Shown here one piece after another: positions 10,684-21,994 of a DNA stretch of 64,000 nucleotides (position 1 is the stretch's first letter; each line of letters starts with the position of its first letter). Under the pieces are notes generated by a model that saw only the letters and a program-made list of their open reading frames with translations, had not been told where the DNA came from and ran no database searches. The translations under genes and the position numbers were made by a program. The stretch covers positions 3,286,001 through 3,350,000 of the forward strand of contig NC_089431.1 of the NCBI RefSeq assembly GCF_026210795.1, written 5' to 3'. This DNA is from Rhizophagus irregularis. Taxonomy: Eukaryota > Glomeromycota > Glomeromycetes > Glomerales > Glomeraceae.

Positions 10684-13290
10684 ATTGTGTAACTGATTTT
10701 TCACATCTTCCGCAGTTGTTCCAAGTCAAAAATTGATACATGACGATATATTTTTGTACAATTCACTGATTTGTGAATTTTATTATTATTAGTAGAATTG
10801 AGATAAATATATCTATTTAAGAGATAATTTAATAATATCAGATATAACTAGAATAATAAAATAATGTTATTCTGGCTTCAAACAAATGTGAAAAGACGGA
10901 GCCATCAAAATATCCACATTCCCTGAAGATCTATAGTATATAAACGTTTCCCTTTTTTATCATGGACTAAATCAATTACATGGTATAACTACTCAGAGTT
11001 TATCTGTTTTCTTATAATTACAAAAACAATTATGTGAAGGATGTAAATATAAAGTAGTGTTCAATCAAAAGAGTTACTCTCTATAGCTTGAATATACCAG
11101 AAGTTCCACAAGTACAATTTCAAGTTCATCTTGGGACAAAGAAGTTAATAGAGATAATATAAAAAGGTGAGTATTTTTCAATCCACCCGAAGTACTCTCA
11201 ATTCTTTTATATAACTTTAGTTTTCTAAAGATAATAGAAGTAATACAATATGCTACAGAATGCTACAGACGATCTTTGTGATATTTTATCTGAGCCTTCT
11301 GTTGGAATACAACAATAGAGGATTGTGTCAAAATGATCAAGTTGATACAATTAAAAAGTTGATCAAAAGCAACACAGATCAAGTTGTGTGCAATAGAATT
11401 GAAAAAGTAGCACAAGCTTAACTTTTGATAAAATAACTGTGATGAGCCTTTATAAAATAAGCTGAAATAGAAGAACTCACAAAGGGAAGCAGTTGAATGT
11501 AGCTTGTATCCAAATTGCAGGAATGGATTTGAAAAATATATTAAAATCATTAATAGATGATTTTTTTTTTTGTATTAAATGTAAATAAAAAGTTAATTTC
11601 TTAATCATAATAAAAGATTTATAAAACAACTATTATGTATGTACTGTAGATAGTAATCAAAATTCACAATGATAAATTTTTCCAAAGTAAAACATATGAA
11701 AATAAAGTTAAAATCAAGATAGTTAAGTTCATGCTATTCTTTTAGTTTTTCAAAATTCTCTTGATTATAAACTTTAGAAAATGCTTTAATTAAAAGATTT
11801 TTTTATTTTATTATTATACTCAAAGGAAGCAGTATTAATCAAAAGATAATCTTTATCTTCAAACCTATTCTTAATAGTATTATCTCTTTTCACAATAAAC
11901 TTTTGACTACAATTATTATGTTTGATATTGATATAATCTTCATTTTTAGAAGTATCACCTTGATTATTTTTTTTTAAAAAAGTATATTAAGGTAAAATAA
12001 AACATGTTTTAGATGATTTATAATATAAATATAATTATATGATCCAATAAAAATTTATGAAATAGAAGTAGTATCATTTTATTTTATCATATTAACTGTA
12101 CCTGCAAAGTTCACAATACTATTAGATTTAAATTGATATAAATCATTGCAAATTGAATAAAAGAAATAAAGTTAATGCAATCATTTTAAAGTAGCAGTTA
12201 TAAATTTACCTTAAATAACATCTGTTAAATATGTTTATACAAATGTTTTGCAAAAAATCAAATACAGTAATACCTTTCTAAGTATACCATTTCCTTTGAA
12301 ATAACAGTAAAAAAATAGTAGAATGTACATTTAGAAAAGGTGTCAGTATATTTATAAAAAGTAAAATATTAAGAGCTTTATAAGTTGAAACCAGACCTAT
12401 CATATACTTAAAAAGAATTTATATAGTGTATGTACTTATAGAAGATGTATTTAGAAAGGTGTTACTATAATGATATTATAATTATTAAAGTATTAGAGAT
12501 AATTACACTTTTTTATATTTTTATTTGAATTTAAGAATATCACTTTATTGTTCTTTACAATCTTTCTATAGATATATATAAGTTGTACATTCTTGATAAA
12601 AAACTTAATATAAAAACAGATTAAAAAATTTAAAGCTAAAAATTTTTTTTAAATAATAATTAGAAAAATTACCTTAAACTGATATATTTATAAAAAATAC
12701 AATATTTAAACTTTTTTTTAAATATAAAGTACTTTTTTTCTTTTTTTTTTTTTCTGCAATGCATTTGATAGTTTATTAAATAGTAAAATGATTTCAGATA
12801 TTACATATAGTAAATAAAAAACCTAATCTAACCATCTAATATAATTAACTATCAAACCACTCGTCATGCTACATTGAGCATCCCACGTATGCACTGTCGG
12901 GTGAAGTTTTTGCTTAAAGGGTATAGTTCGTGTGAAACGGCCATTCTTGCATAAATGCCTCTTCTTATAAAACAACGTGCAAATAAAAAAAAGATTATGT
13001 TGATAAAGAATAAAACCCTGATATATAAATTCCATTCAGATCGATTCTTTCACAAAGTGTCCTCAAAGCGTTAAAAGAAAAAGAAGCTTTTTCTATCCAA
13101 GGATTATAGATCGGAACGCATTACAAGACCAGGACTGCACGAGTTTGTAGATAAAGTGAAATGTTCCCCATTTTTGAAATCAACTAGTGTAAGGTCTCAT
13201 TTACCGTTTGAATGTTGCAAGGTGTAAAGAGAGACAGATTCTAACATTGGATGTTTGTTGTTATAACTTAATTTCTTGAACACTGTAAGC
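10684..13290. other. gene-free AT-rich interval with coding relics
   Basis: No intact gene. Short protein-like fragments occur (for example near 11260-11560 and 12830-13130) but they are interrupted and were not assigned to a family. Most of the stretch is uninformative AT-rich DNA. Confidence 0.45.
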
Positions 13291-13675
13291 CAGTGTTGGG
13301 TTTTGGACTTGTCCAATTGGTTTTTTTAATTGGACAATTTTGGATTGTTCAAAACCAGTTTTGGACATAGTTTTGGACATAGTTTTGGACAGTTTAAAAC
13401 TGCTCAAGAGTCCTAATATTCATCAACTGAAACTAAAAATAAAATAAAAATATAATGTTAAAATGTTAAAAAAGTAAATATTTAATATTAATTAAATGAT
13501 AAAAATTAATATAAAATCAAATAATATTAAAAATTAATATTTAAAGATTTTTGAAGTAATTTAATAATTGAACTAGAATTAAAATTAACCAAAATTAGTC
13601 ATAATTTTAGCCAAAATTAAATTTTTTGTCATGTGATCTGTCCAAAACATCCAATTGTTCAATTGCCCAACACTA
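13291..13675. mobile_element. hAT-type MITE with perfect 8-bp target duplication
   Basis: The 385-bp element starts CAGTGTTGGG and ends CCCAACACTA, giving 10-bp terminal inverted repeats that differ only at the outermost base. It is flanked by an exact 8-bp duplication, CTGTAAGC, at 13283-13290 and 13676-13683. Eight-bp target duplications and CAGTGxTGGG ends are typical of the hAT superfamily. Subterminal TTTTGGACA repeats occur inside. There is no coding frame, so it depends on a transposase elsewhere. A second family member lies at 57234-57362. Confidence 0.92.
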
Positions 13676-14218
13676 CTGTAAGCTGCCACCCATCATTAAC
13701 CTCATCTAACCAGTCAAAGTAAACTCTATCCAAATTTTTAAGAAAACATAAAAAGATAGCACTATAATTAAATCTAAAAAAAATAACTAAACATATATAA
13801 AAAATGAAAAAAGATAAAAAAAATATATGAAATGTAGAGGAAACTATTTCTACCGATCACATGGACCATTTTTTAATGAAATTTCAGCAATAATATTTTT
13901 GAAAGACTTATTATAAAAAACGGCTTCTATTGCTAACAACTTTACTTTATAAGAACTTGAAGATTTCCTTAAGCTACTTGACGAAAAGATGTTCACTTTC
14001 TTACTAGAATAAATGTTGCAAGTTTTTAAGATGACTAGCGCAACTGGCATTTATCAAACTGCCACAGACTTCGAACCTGCTATATATAAACGTTTGGAAG
14101 GATTACAAACTACATATGCTGACGAGTTCTACGAACTGGGTGTACCTAAAGAAAACTTCAACACTTTCCTTTTCTTTACTATTAATTTCAAAGATGCGTA
14201 TACATGCCTTCTCTATGA

Positions 14219-14922
14219 TAGGGATCGGAAAAGATTCGATTAAAATCGAAACTATCGAAAATCGATAAGAATCGATTTTAAATCGAATCTCGAATAAAAA
14301 TCGAATCTACTTATTGTGGCGCAGTTTCGTTAATTTGACCGTAAATTATTATTTGTTCATAATCGTTAATTTTTCGCCAAATTCATAATTCCGCCCGCGA
14401 ATCACGTGACAGAACACAAACTTCCTAAAAAGGAAATTTTATCTCCCAATAAAATTCAAGTTGCTATCGCACAAGGTTGTACAAATTTCCAAAAAGGAAA
14501 TTTGTTCGTCGATCACTGTAATTTTTTTGTAATCACGTGATATGTGTTTAAACACACATCTACCCCAGTATCGCCAGAAAATTTTTTCACCCCCACGTGA
14601 CTTTGGCCGGCATTATGAGATTTGGCTGGAATTAAGAAATTAACCATGTGTCGAATAACGTGTGATGAATAGGATTTTAGACACTGAAAAATGCTAGGGT
14701 ACAGAATCACTTTATAAAAAATGAGAAAGTGGAGGGATGTGACACGGGTGACAAATTATTTAGGGTCGCGTGGGGGTGAAAAAATTTTCTGGCGATACTG
14801 GGGAAGATTTAAACACACCTATTATAAATAGTATAAAAAAAAATCGGTATTTGCGAAACGATTAATCGCGATTAATCGATTTTAGAATCGATTCTAATAA
14901 TGGGAATCGATTCCAATCCCTA
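14219..14922. mobile_element. hAT-like MITE inserted in the LINE-like ORF
   Basis: The 704-bp element begins TAGGGATCGGAA and ends TTCCAATCCCTA. The neighbouring inner sequence is rich in AATCGATT. It splits the LINE-like frame between TCLLYD and NDGSDY. The flanks are CTCTATGA on the left and CTCTAACG on the right, matching at 5 of 8 positions, so an aged 8-bp duplication is plausible. It has no coding capacity and contains a second inserted element (14558-14808). Confidence 0.8.
14558..14808. mobile_element. MULE-like MITE with exact 10-bp target duplication
   Basis: The 251-bp element has terminal inverted repeats of about 40 bp, starting ATCTACCCCAGTATCGCCAG on the left; the right end is the complement, with ATCTTCCCC in place of ATCTACCCC. 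It is flanked by TTAAACACAC at 14548-14557 and 14809-14818. Target duplications of 8-11 bp with long inverted repeats point to the Mutator-like group. It sits inside the hAT-like MITE and is therefore the youngest of three nested insertions. Confidence 0.9.
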
Positions 14923-16490
14923 CTCTAACGACGGCAGCGATTACATAAAAAAAGAAAAGGCATCACGTGAGACACAAACAATAATAAATGCACCCAATAG
15001 AATTCTGGGAATACCAGATTTCACTCTGATAGATATGAAAATTATTGAAAAGCCTAAACACCAATCACTAGTTATACCTCCTGTAACACAAATAAAACTT
15101 AATGTACAAGCTTAGCCGTATACCCCAAGAGGAAAGAAGTGTGTGACATATGCCAATATCACAAAAGTGTTCCAGTTTTCGACAATTTCTATACGTCACC
15201 TTCCTTGAGGATAAATGGAATATCAATCTATTTCGCGAAAGGTAAATCTAACGCTAAATAAACGCAGCAGCAGAAGATTAAAAAGTCTAAGCTTACACTG
15301 AAGAAAATGATTTCAACTGTTATGACTGGATATACACCAGAAGATAAGGCTAATGTCTGTGAGATAGTTATTTATGATATCCACTCCACCATGCTATAAC
15401 TTGATATCCTTACGAATCTAGAGAAATAGGGTCAGGTAATTGTGTTCAAAGTAAAGACGTAAAAGAAGTATTCGACTGTGACTGTGTCTATTGACTTCAA
15501 CAAGTGAACTTTGACGAATTGGAATAATGGAGTTTGGACAGCTCTGTTTAGAAGAATGCCTGTATGATAGTTTCCTGTGTCCTGAACTCTGAAGCAATGT
15601 AAAGAACGTGAGAGATTTCAGGTTGTAGTTATGGATATTTTTAAATCTGTTACTAACAATGTAGTATACAATACGGAGAACCCTGCCTAATCGATGCTAT
15701 CGCAATTAGATGGTACTTTACCTTTCAAGATTATTCAAGACTGTGGGTGTAGGAAGTTGATCGCGTATTTTGACACTTAGGCAAGCCTAAATAAAGCATT
15801 CAATACAGATTTTAACTTTGAAGAATTTAAAGGTGTTTGGACTTGATATTTTTCGTCCACTTTGAATCGGCCTAAAAATAAGCCACCAAAGAAGATGGAT
15901 TCTACTTAGAAGTAGAACTAAGACAAGAATCCAAATATTTTGCAAAAGGACTTAGATGGACAGAAATAGAAGGAAAGTCTTTAGGAAATAAGAAGCAATC
16001 TACTTTAAAAAATAAAGGCTTTGATGGCAATGACAAACTTACAATTTTAGCTGAAATTAGGGTATTGCTAAAATCACTGACCAACTGACGGGAGGACTGG
16101 ACCAAATTGGAGTTTTGGGATGTTAGAGTACTCGCCATCTAGTCTAAATTTTATTAATCCTTTTTTTTTACCCTATTATTTTTGTTTAAAATCCTTTTTT
16201 TTTTGTTTGTATTACAGTAGGTCTTGTTGAATTTTCCTAGGATTGAGACTAAGAGGAGGGCATCCCCTTTAAGAAAGAATAATTACACATTGGACTTACT
16301 CTCATAGTCCCAAATTCAGCCTGATAGTGCACACGTGGGATCCTCTTGTAAGATAATGAGTTGTTTATTAGTTACTAAATTAGTTTAAATTTATGTTGTA
16401 TTACTCGTATATGTATTAACGTGAATTTAATTTTAATAAACTAATAAATGTGTTGCAGCGACAAAAAAAAAAATATATGAAATATAGAAG

Positions 16491-17330
16491 CAAATAAGAA
16501 AATCTGGGCGCTATAATATCGAATTTTGTCTTTATCCTTCTTTTTCCAAGGTGTGTAAGCACAGTTAAATATGAGGTCCAAGGTCTTTATCAAAGGTTGT
16601 TTAAAGAGAAACTAAAGGCAGTTAGTTCCACAATATTGGATAAAGGTTGGACTAAATATTACACCGAAAAAGCCATTGAAATTCCGTAAGAGGTAATCCG
16701 TTCCGTGAGTTATCCCAAAATGGAAGTTTTCTTCTGAGTTTTGAATTATTTGTTGTTGTACTAGCAGTTTTCATAAAGTATTTAAAAACGCGTCAAATTT
16801 GCGACATGTTTTGATCCAAAATGCTTCGGGTGGTGTTCTAATTGGAAGTCTTGTGACTTGACGAATAGGAAACGCCAGTGGGTGTGAGTAATAAACAATA
16901 GGTATTGAAAAAGGTGTAGAAGGAGTTAAAGGCAAAATTTGTTCGTATTATTTGAGTAGGCTAGTTAAAGTCTCCTGAAGGTATTTTTGTGTGAAGTGCT
17001 TATGGTGTCGTAGAGCCATCACGTGTTTCTTGATAGCCTGATCGAGTATTTTGAAAAATGATACTGTAGTCTGTTGGTATAAAGAAAATTGTTGTGAAGA
17101 AAATCCACAAAGTCCTTGTTGTTCAGGAGTTCATTGATCGCTCTTTTCATGTCCAAGATTTAGATATTCCACTTATAAAAGGTAGTTTAATATTATTCTC
17201 ATCTTGTCGTAATCTAAAGCTTGCTTGTTCTGGGTGATACGCCTCTCCAGACCATCTTGAGTCCAGGGACCCCACAAAGAAGAAAACCGCGTAAGATAGG
17301 AAAAAATAATGAAAAAAAAATTGTATTTAA
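16491..17330 (+). other. decayed coding remnant, family not recognised
   Basis: From about 16555 a protein-like frame reads CSTVKYEVQGLYQRLFKEKL, then KGWTKYYTEKAIEIP, and continues with frequent stops. Composition is less AT-rich than its surroundings, as in a former coding region. I do not recognise the family. It probably belongs to a repeat protein rather than a host gene, given its setting. Confidence 0.4.
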
Positions 17331-17576
17331 TACTAAAATAAACCACTACAAATTCTTTGCTGTCAAGGTTTTACTTGAAGTATTTGAAATAAAATAAAAG
17401 TGTATAAACTATAAGTAAAAAAATAAAAAAATAATAAAAAATATTATTGAAAAATTATGGTCCAAACGTTTAGCAGAAAGAGTCCCCTTAAATATAAAGT
17501 ACTGTGATTCAAAATAAATATTAAACTATTAATAATACAACTCAAAGGTAATGTATAGTAAAATGCATTTTTAGTA

Positions 17577-17818
17577 AGGTTGCTTATCTAAACATCTTCA
17601 AAATCTTACGATTAGTTTCGTCAAAATTTTACTATAGATTTATTATAGTTTTGGCAGAGTTTTGGCAGTTTCGGCATTTATAATAAGTTTCAGCAGTTTC
17701 GCTTTTCTCCAAAGTTTTGCCAGTTTTTTAATATAACTTTAATATAGTTTCAGCAGAATTTCGCTTTTTGGCGAAACGCCATCTTGCCTAAACCCTTAGG
17801 TTTCGGTAAGCAACCTTA
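17577..17818. mobile_element. 242-bp MITE with exact 10-bp target duplication
   Basis: The ends are AGGTTGCTTATC and GGTAAGCAACCTTA, about 13-bp imperfect inverted repeats. An exact ATTTTTAGTA duplication flanks it at 17567-17576 and 17819-17828. Inside are repeated TTTGGCAG and TTTCAGCAG strings. The duplication length suggests a Mutator-like origin. No coding frame. Confidence 0.85.
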
Positions 17819-17828
17819 ATTTTTAGTA

Positions 17829-19000
17829 ATAACTCAGTCAATATTAATGCTAAAAATGCGATTTTATTATCATTAGATTCATCTCATCAAGACAAATCTA
17901 ACAAGTTTAAATTATTTAAAATCCAATTACTGAATCGCTTAAAAATAGGGATATGTATGATAAGAAATTTAAAAATATTCTTAAAATACATAATTCTGAC
18001 TAGAATTAACATATAGCAAATTCTAATATGAGTTGTATAAGAGATGTTCAGGGTTTTATAATACTATTGAAGCAATACTTTTAAATATAATAATATAGTA
18101 ATAGTAATAATTTGAACTTATATAATAATATAATATTTTATAACTAATAATTAGTTTAATATCTTTTCTGGTTGAAAGGAGGGAAGGAATAATTTAAACA
18201 AATATAATACTTAAACATATCAAAATTTTCAGAAGTTTTGGTAAAATCAGAAATATTTGGTACATTCAATTTCAAAAAAGAGAGGGGGTACTTTAAACAT
18301 ATATAAAATAATTTTCAAAAATAAAAGGAAGGAAGATGTTAAACTAAAAATTAATGTGAAATAGCTTTATTAGAAATATTTTATTAAAATAAATTAATAA
18401 TAGTAATTTCATATTTTTATAATTGCTAGCTAGTAAGTAGTAATAAATAATTCAATAAAATATTAAAATTAGTATTATAAAAATGGAATTAAAAAATTGG
18501 CTACAAGTCTATAACAATTACATTAAATAAAAAATATAGATTTTATTAATAATGAATTATATGGTTTATTTTAATAATATTTAATAGTTAATTTTCTTAA
18601 AAGTAAAAAATACTACTAGAATTTTAAATAATATAATAATATCAAACTATATGAGTACTACATTTATTTTTGTAAATTGAACCATTTATTGATATTTTTT
18701 ATTATATACTGAAATTGTGATAATTTAAAGAATAAAATTCTTATCATATTATAAATGTTTCTTAGATATTTTTGATATTATTTTTACCAATTCGTAGTTA
18801 ATCAGTTTGACCATTTTAGCCTGACTTTGGCTTGGAGTCAGACATATTCTTAGACAATTGAATCTGTTTAAGGACATTATCACTGCCACAGTCAACAATT
18901 ACTACTTATTTTGCCCAATAAAAAATAAACACTTCAATTGTTCATAATAAATAGCCAAAAGTCTTCTTTTTGAAAATCGATTCGCTCATCGTTATTTCAA
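17829..19000. other. AT-rich interval upstream of the HERPUD-like gene
   Basis: No gene seen. The last 200 bp before 19001 are less AT-rich (around 18800-18980) and probably include the promoter and 5' leader of the downstream gene. Confidence 0.5.
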
Positions 19001-20484
19001 ATGTCTGAATCGAACAATTCTTTAAACAAAGAACTTTCTTCTTCAAATAATACTGGGGGAGATAATAAAATTAGAATATTCATTCGCTCCCCGACAACAC
19101 CTTTACCTGACGGTTATTCTATATTAACTAATATTGATTCTTCGGTTCTTTATTTGAAACAAACAATCTTCGAAACTCACCCTTTAAAACCTGTGGTCAG
19201 AGATCAAAAATTGATCTATAGAGGAAGAGTATTAAGCGATAATGACCTGATTGAAAGTATTTTGAAAGACGGACTAGAAACAGACCAAACCTTTCATTTG
19301 GTCGTTAAACCCTCCTTCCAAGCTATTGCTGAAACGACCGGAATACCTATTTCCCCTCCTAATTCTCATTCGTCTTCTCAAAACATTAGATCTCAAGATT
19401 ATACTCAATTATTACAACAGCAGAACGTTGCTGATAATGCCCAAAGTACTGGGCACTTTTATATACCTCAAAATTATGCTCAATACAATTCACAGAATCA
19501 ACAATTACCGGCAACTAACCTGCAATTTCAATTTCCAATGGGATATTATTATGTTATGATCAAGTAGGTTCTGATTAAAGAATAAGAATTTTTTTATTAT
19601 ATTTCTTGATATTAATATGTATATGTTTTTTTATTAGTGGATTACCTTATCTTATGCCAGTTCAATATCCATTTCCTTATACGTATCCATATATACAAAC
19701 ACAACCACAGATGGGTGGACAAATTCAACAACAGCCACTTGTTGCTCCAGTGGAAGAACAACATCATGATAATGCTGCAAGAAATCAAAGAAGAGCTGCC
19801 ACGTTGTGGTTAGTTGTTAAACTTGGTTTCCTTGTATATATTTTTTCGCAAAATGCTAGTGCGGAACGAATGATTTTGTTATATATTTCTGCTTTGGTTA
19901 TTTTTCTGTAAGTAATTAATTTTCACCATAAAGCTGTATTTATATAGACTATAGTATATTGACGTAAATTTTCCTCTAGGTACCAAACGGGTCGTTTGCG
20001 AATAGTACGGAGACGCAGAAGAGTTTTAGTACCATTTCAAAATGAGTTCTTTGGTAGGTAATAAAAATTTTTCAATATATTATTATAGCAAATATATTAA
20101 ACTCTTTCTTCGTATTTGGAAGTTCAACAAATGGCACAAGTTCCAGCTGTCCATAATCAGGCAGGAAATCAACCAAGGCCAGATGGAAATCAAAATATTT
20201 TAAATCAAAACAACAATACATCATCATCGTCATCATCGAATACTACTTCCTCCTCATCAAGTAGTAGTAATAATTCTACAGATAACAATAATACACCATC
20301 AACATCAACAGCCGAACAACAGAACAATATGAATGATAATGTAAATGGAGCAAATGAGATTATCGTACCGCAACAAGAGAATGGACGATCAATTACTTTG
20401 CAGGATATTGAACATGCATTATGGACCTTTGTGGCCTCTTTAATACCCACAAATGTTGCTCAACAGGAAGAAGTTGGGATGTAG
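19001..20484 (+). CDS. HERPUD-like ER protein with N-terminal ubiquitin-like domain
   Basis: Four exons (19001-19563, 19638-19907, 19980-20053, 20123-20484) give 422 residues. Residues about 24-105 form a ubiquitin-like fold (KIRIFIRSPTTPLPDGYSI ... LIYRGRVLSDNDLI). A Gln/Pro/Tyr-rich spacer follows, then two hydrophobic stretches (LWLVVKLGFLVYIFSQN and MILLYISALVIFLYQTG) ending in RLRIVRRRRR, the arrangement of HERPUD proteins. The tail has Asn/Ser runs and a final conserved-looking helix (DIEHALWTFVASLIP). HERPUD proteins sit in the ER membrane and support ER-associated degradation by recruiting HRD1. The YQTGR motif across intron 2 strongly supports the splice choice. Confidence 0.83.
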
Positions 20485-20904
20485 ATAAGGATAGAGATAG
20501 ATTCAAAGCATTGCAATTTTGTTTAATAATCATGCAAAAAATATTCGATTGTACAATTATTAGAGATTGTACATGAACAAAGAAATTACATTCTTTATTT
20601 GTAATAAGATATAATTACATATTAGTTAATAATAAAATTATTATAGAAGCAATAATAGTTATTTATATTAAATTAAATATATTTAATTATCATTCATGAC
20701 ATTATAGTAATGTTTTATCTGATCTGTTCTTTGTTACTGAATGAGAAGAGACAGGAAATAATTTAATTTGTCATTAATGTAGGAATATGGAAACGAATAA
20801 AAATTTTTGATACTTGCGTTTTTCAAGATTATTTAAAGTGGATTCTGAGCAACTGGTAAGCTTTTCAATTGGTTACTAGTGTCTTCAGAGAATGATGGAT
20901 TAAT
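20485..20904. other. intergenic between convergent genes
   Basis: 420 bp holding both 3' flanks. No gene seen. Confidence 0.5.
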
Positions 20905-21648
20905 TCATAAAATTCTTTCTTTATATGAGAAAAAATCCGTACCATTGATAAAAGAAGCCAGTTTCTTCTCAAATATTTGATTTGTTTTCTCTTGGGCAAC
21001 TTCATTTTTCAAAAGCTCAACGACAATCAAATCATGCATTTGCTATAATATTTTTAGTAATATGAGTAAGGTTAATTTGGTTTTAAATATTAAATATTAA
21101 TTTTCTTACCAAATACTTCTCTTTTTCAGATCTCAATTTCTTTACGATAGAAAGCTTTTCATCCTCTAATTCCTCAAATTTGCGTCTATATTCATTAACT
21201 TTATCCTCACTGAATAAAAAGAATTTTATAAATGTCGATAAACTAAAATAATGTTACTTTATGATAAATATAATAGTTACATTTCTTTTTTTTGACGTGA
21301 AACTAGTTCATTGGTTAATCGGGACATATCTTGAATAATTTTTTCGCATTCATTTGATATATGATCTTGTTTACTTTTAACCTTATTTTCCATACGATCT
21401 ATGATAAAAACAATATATTAAATAAGTACGGTAATGAATCCTATTTATTCAGTTACCATGAAAAGCTGCAAAGATTTTAACCATATCTTCTCTATCAAAT
21501 AGGTAAAATTGATTTTATTTAATAAACTAGTCAATAGTTATTTGATAAGTAATTTGTAGTAAAATTACCCATCCTGGTCAAGACTGTTATTAGAATCATC
21601 CTCAAATGCTTTTTGTAAACTATTATGACCCGAATATTTTTGCGACAT
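20905..21648 (-). CDS. small coiled-coil protein divergent from NDC80
   Basis: Five exons (21648-21569, 21491-21457, 21398-21281, 21209-21110, 21042-20905) keep phase and code for 156 residues, too short per exon to appear as one open frame. The start MSQKYSGHNSLQKAFEDDSN leads into a long predicted coiled coil with heptad-like Leu/Ile/Val spacing (KSKQDHISNECEKIIQDMSR, then KFEELEDEKLSIVKKLRSEK), and the C-terminus is ASFINGTDFFSYKERIL. No catalytic motif. The family was not recognised. The gene shares a 346-bp divergent promoter with NDC80, which makes a kinetochore or spindle role worth testing but does not prove it. Confidence 0.7.
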
Positions 21649-21994
21649 ACTGAATTTTCATTTAAAAATAAGTCGAGAATAGATTGAACAGTATCCAAGG
21701 TGCTTTATTTAGGAGGTATAGGAGGTAAAGAACTTTTGAAAAAGTTTGTGAGCGCAACCATGTTTATGAATAATCAATCGGCTGAATATTATTGGCGGTT
21801 GAGATCGCAAGCAAATGATTAGCTATCAAAATCTAATAACGCGTAAATTACCAGAGCGCACCTCAATATTATGAAAACTTCGAAGCCGCGTTTCGTACTT
21901 TTCTTTTCTAAAATTATTATATGGTAAATAGAAAATAAGAATATATTTCTAGTGTCAAGTTTAACTCATTTAATAAATTATTTGGAAATAGATA

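Larger units (their letters stand above)
13841..16465 (+). mobile_element. LINE-like retrotransposon relic (ORF1-type protein), with nested MITEs
   Basis: A near-identical 25-bp direct repeat (13816-13840 and 16466-16490, two mismatches) brackets the unit, and an A-run precedes the right copy, as expected for target-primed insertion of a non-LTR element. Inside are fragments of one protein: MTSATGIYQTATDFEP... from 14031, its continuation from about 14920, then MTGYTPEDKANVCEIVIYDI at about 15.3 kb, KKYSTVTVSIDFN, KERERFQVVV, and GVWT-YFSS near 15.8 kb. Several in-frame stops show it is dead. The same protein family recurs at 55.0-55.9 kb. I call it LINE ORF1-like from the insertion structure; no reverse transcriptase is visible, so a processed retrocopy of a repeat protein is an alternative. 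Confidence 0.65.
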
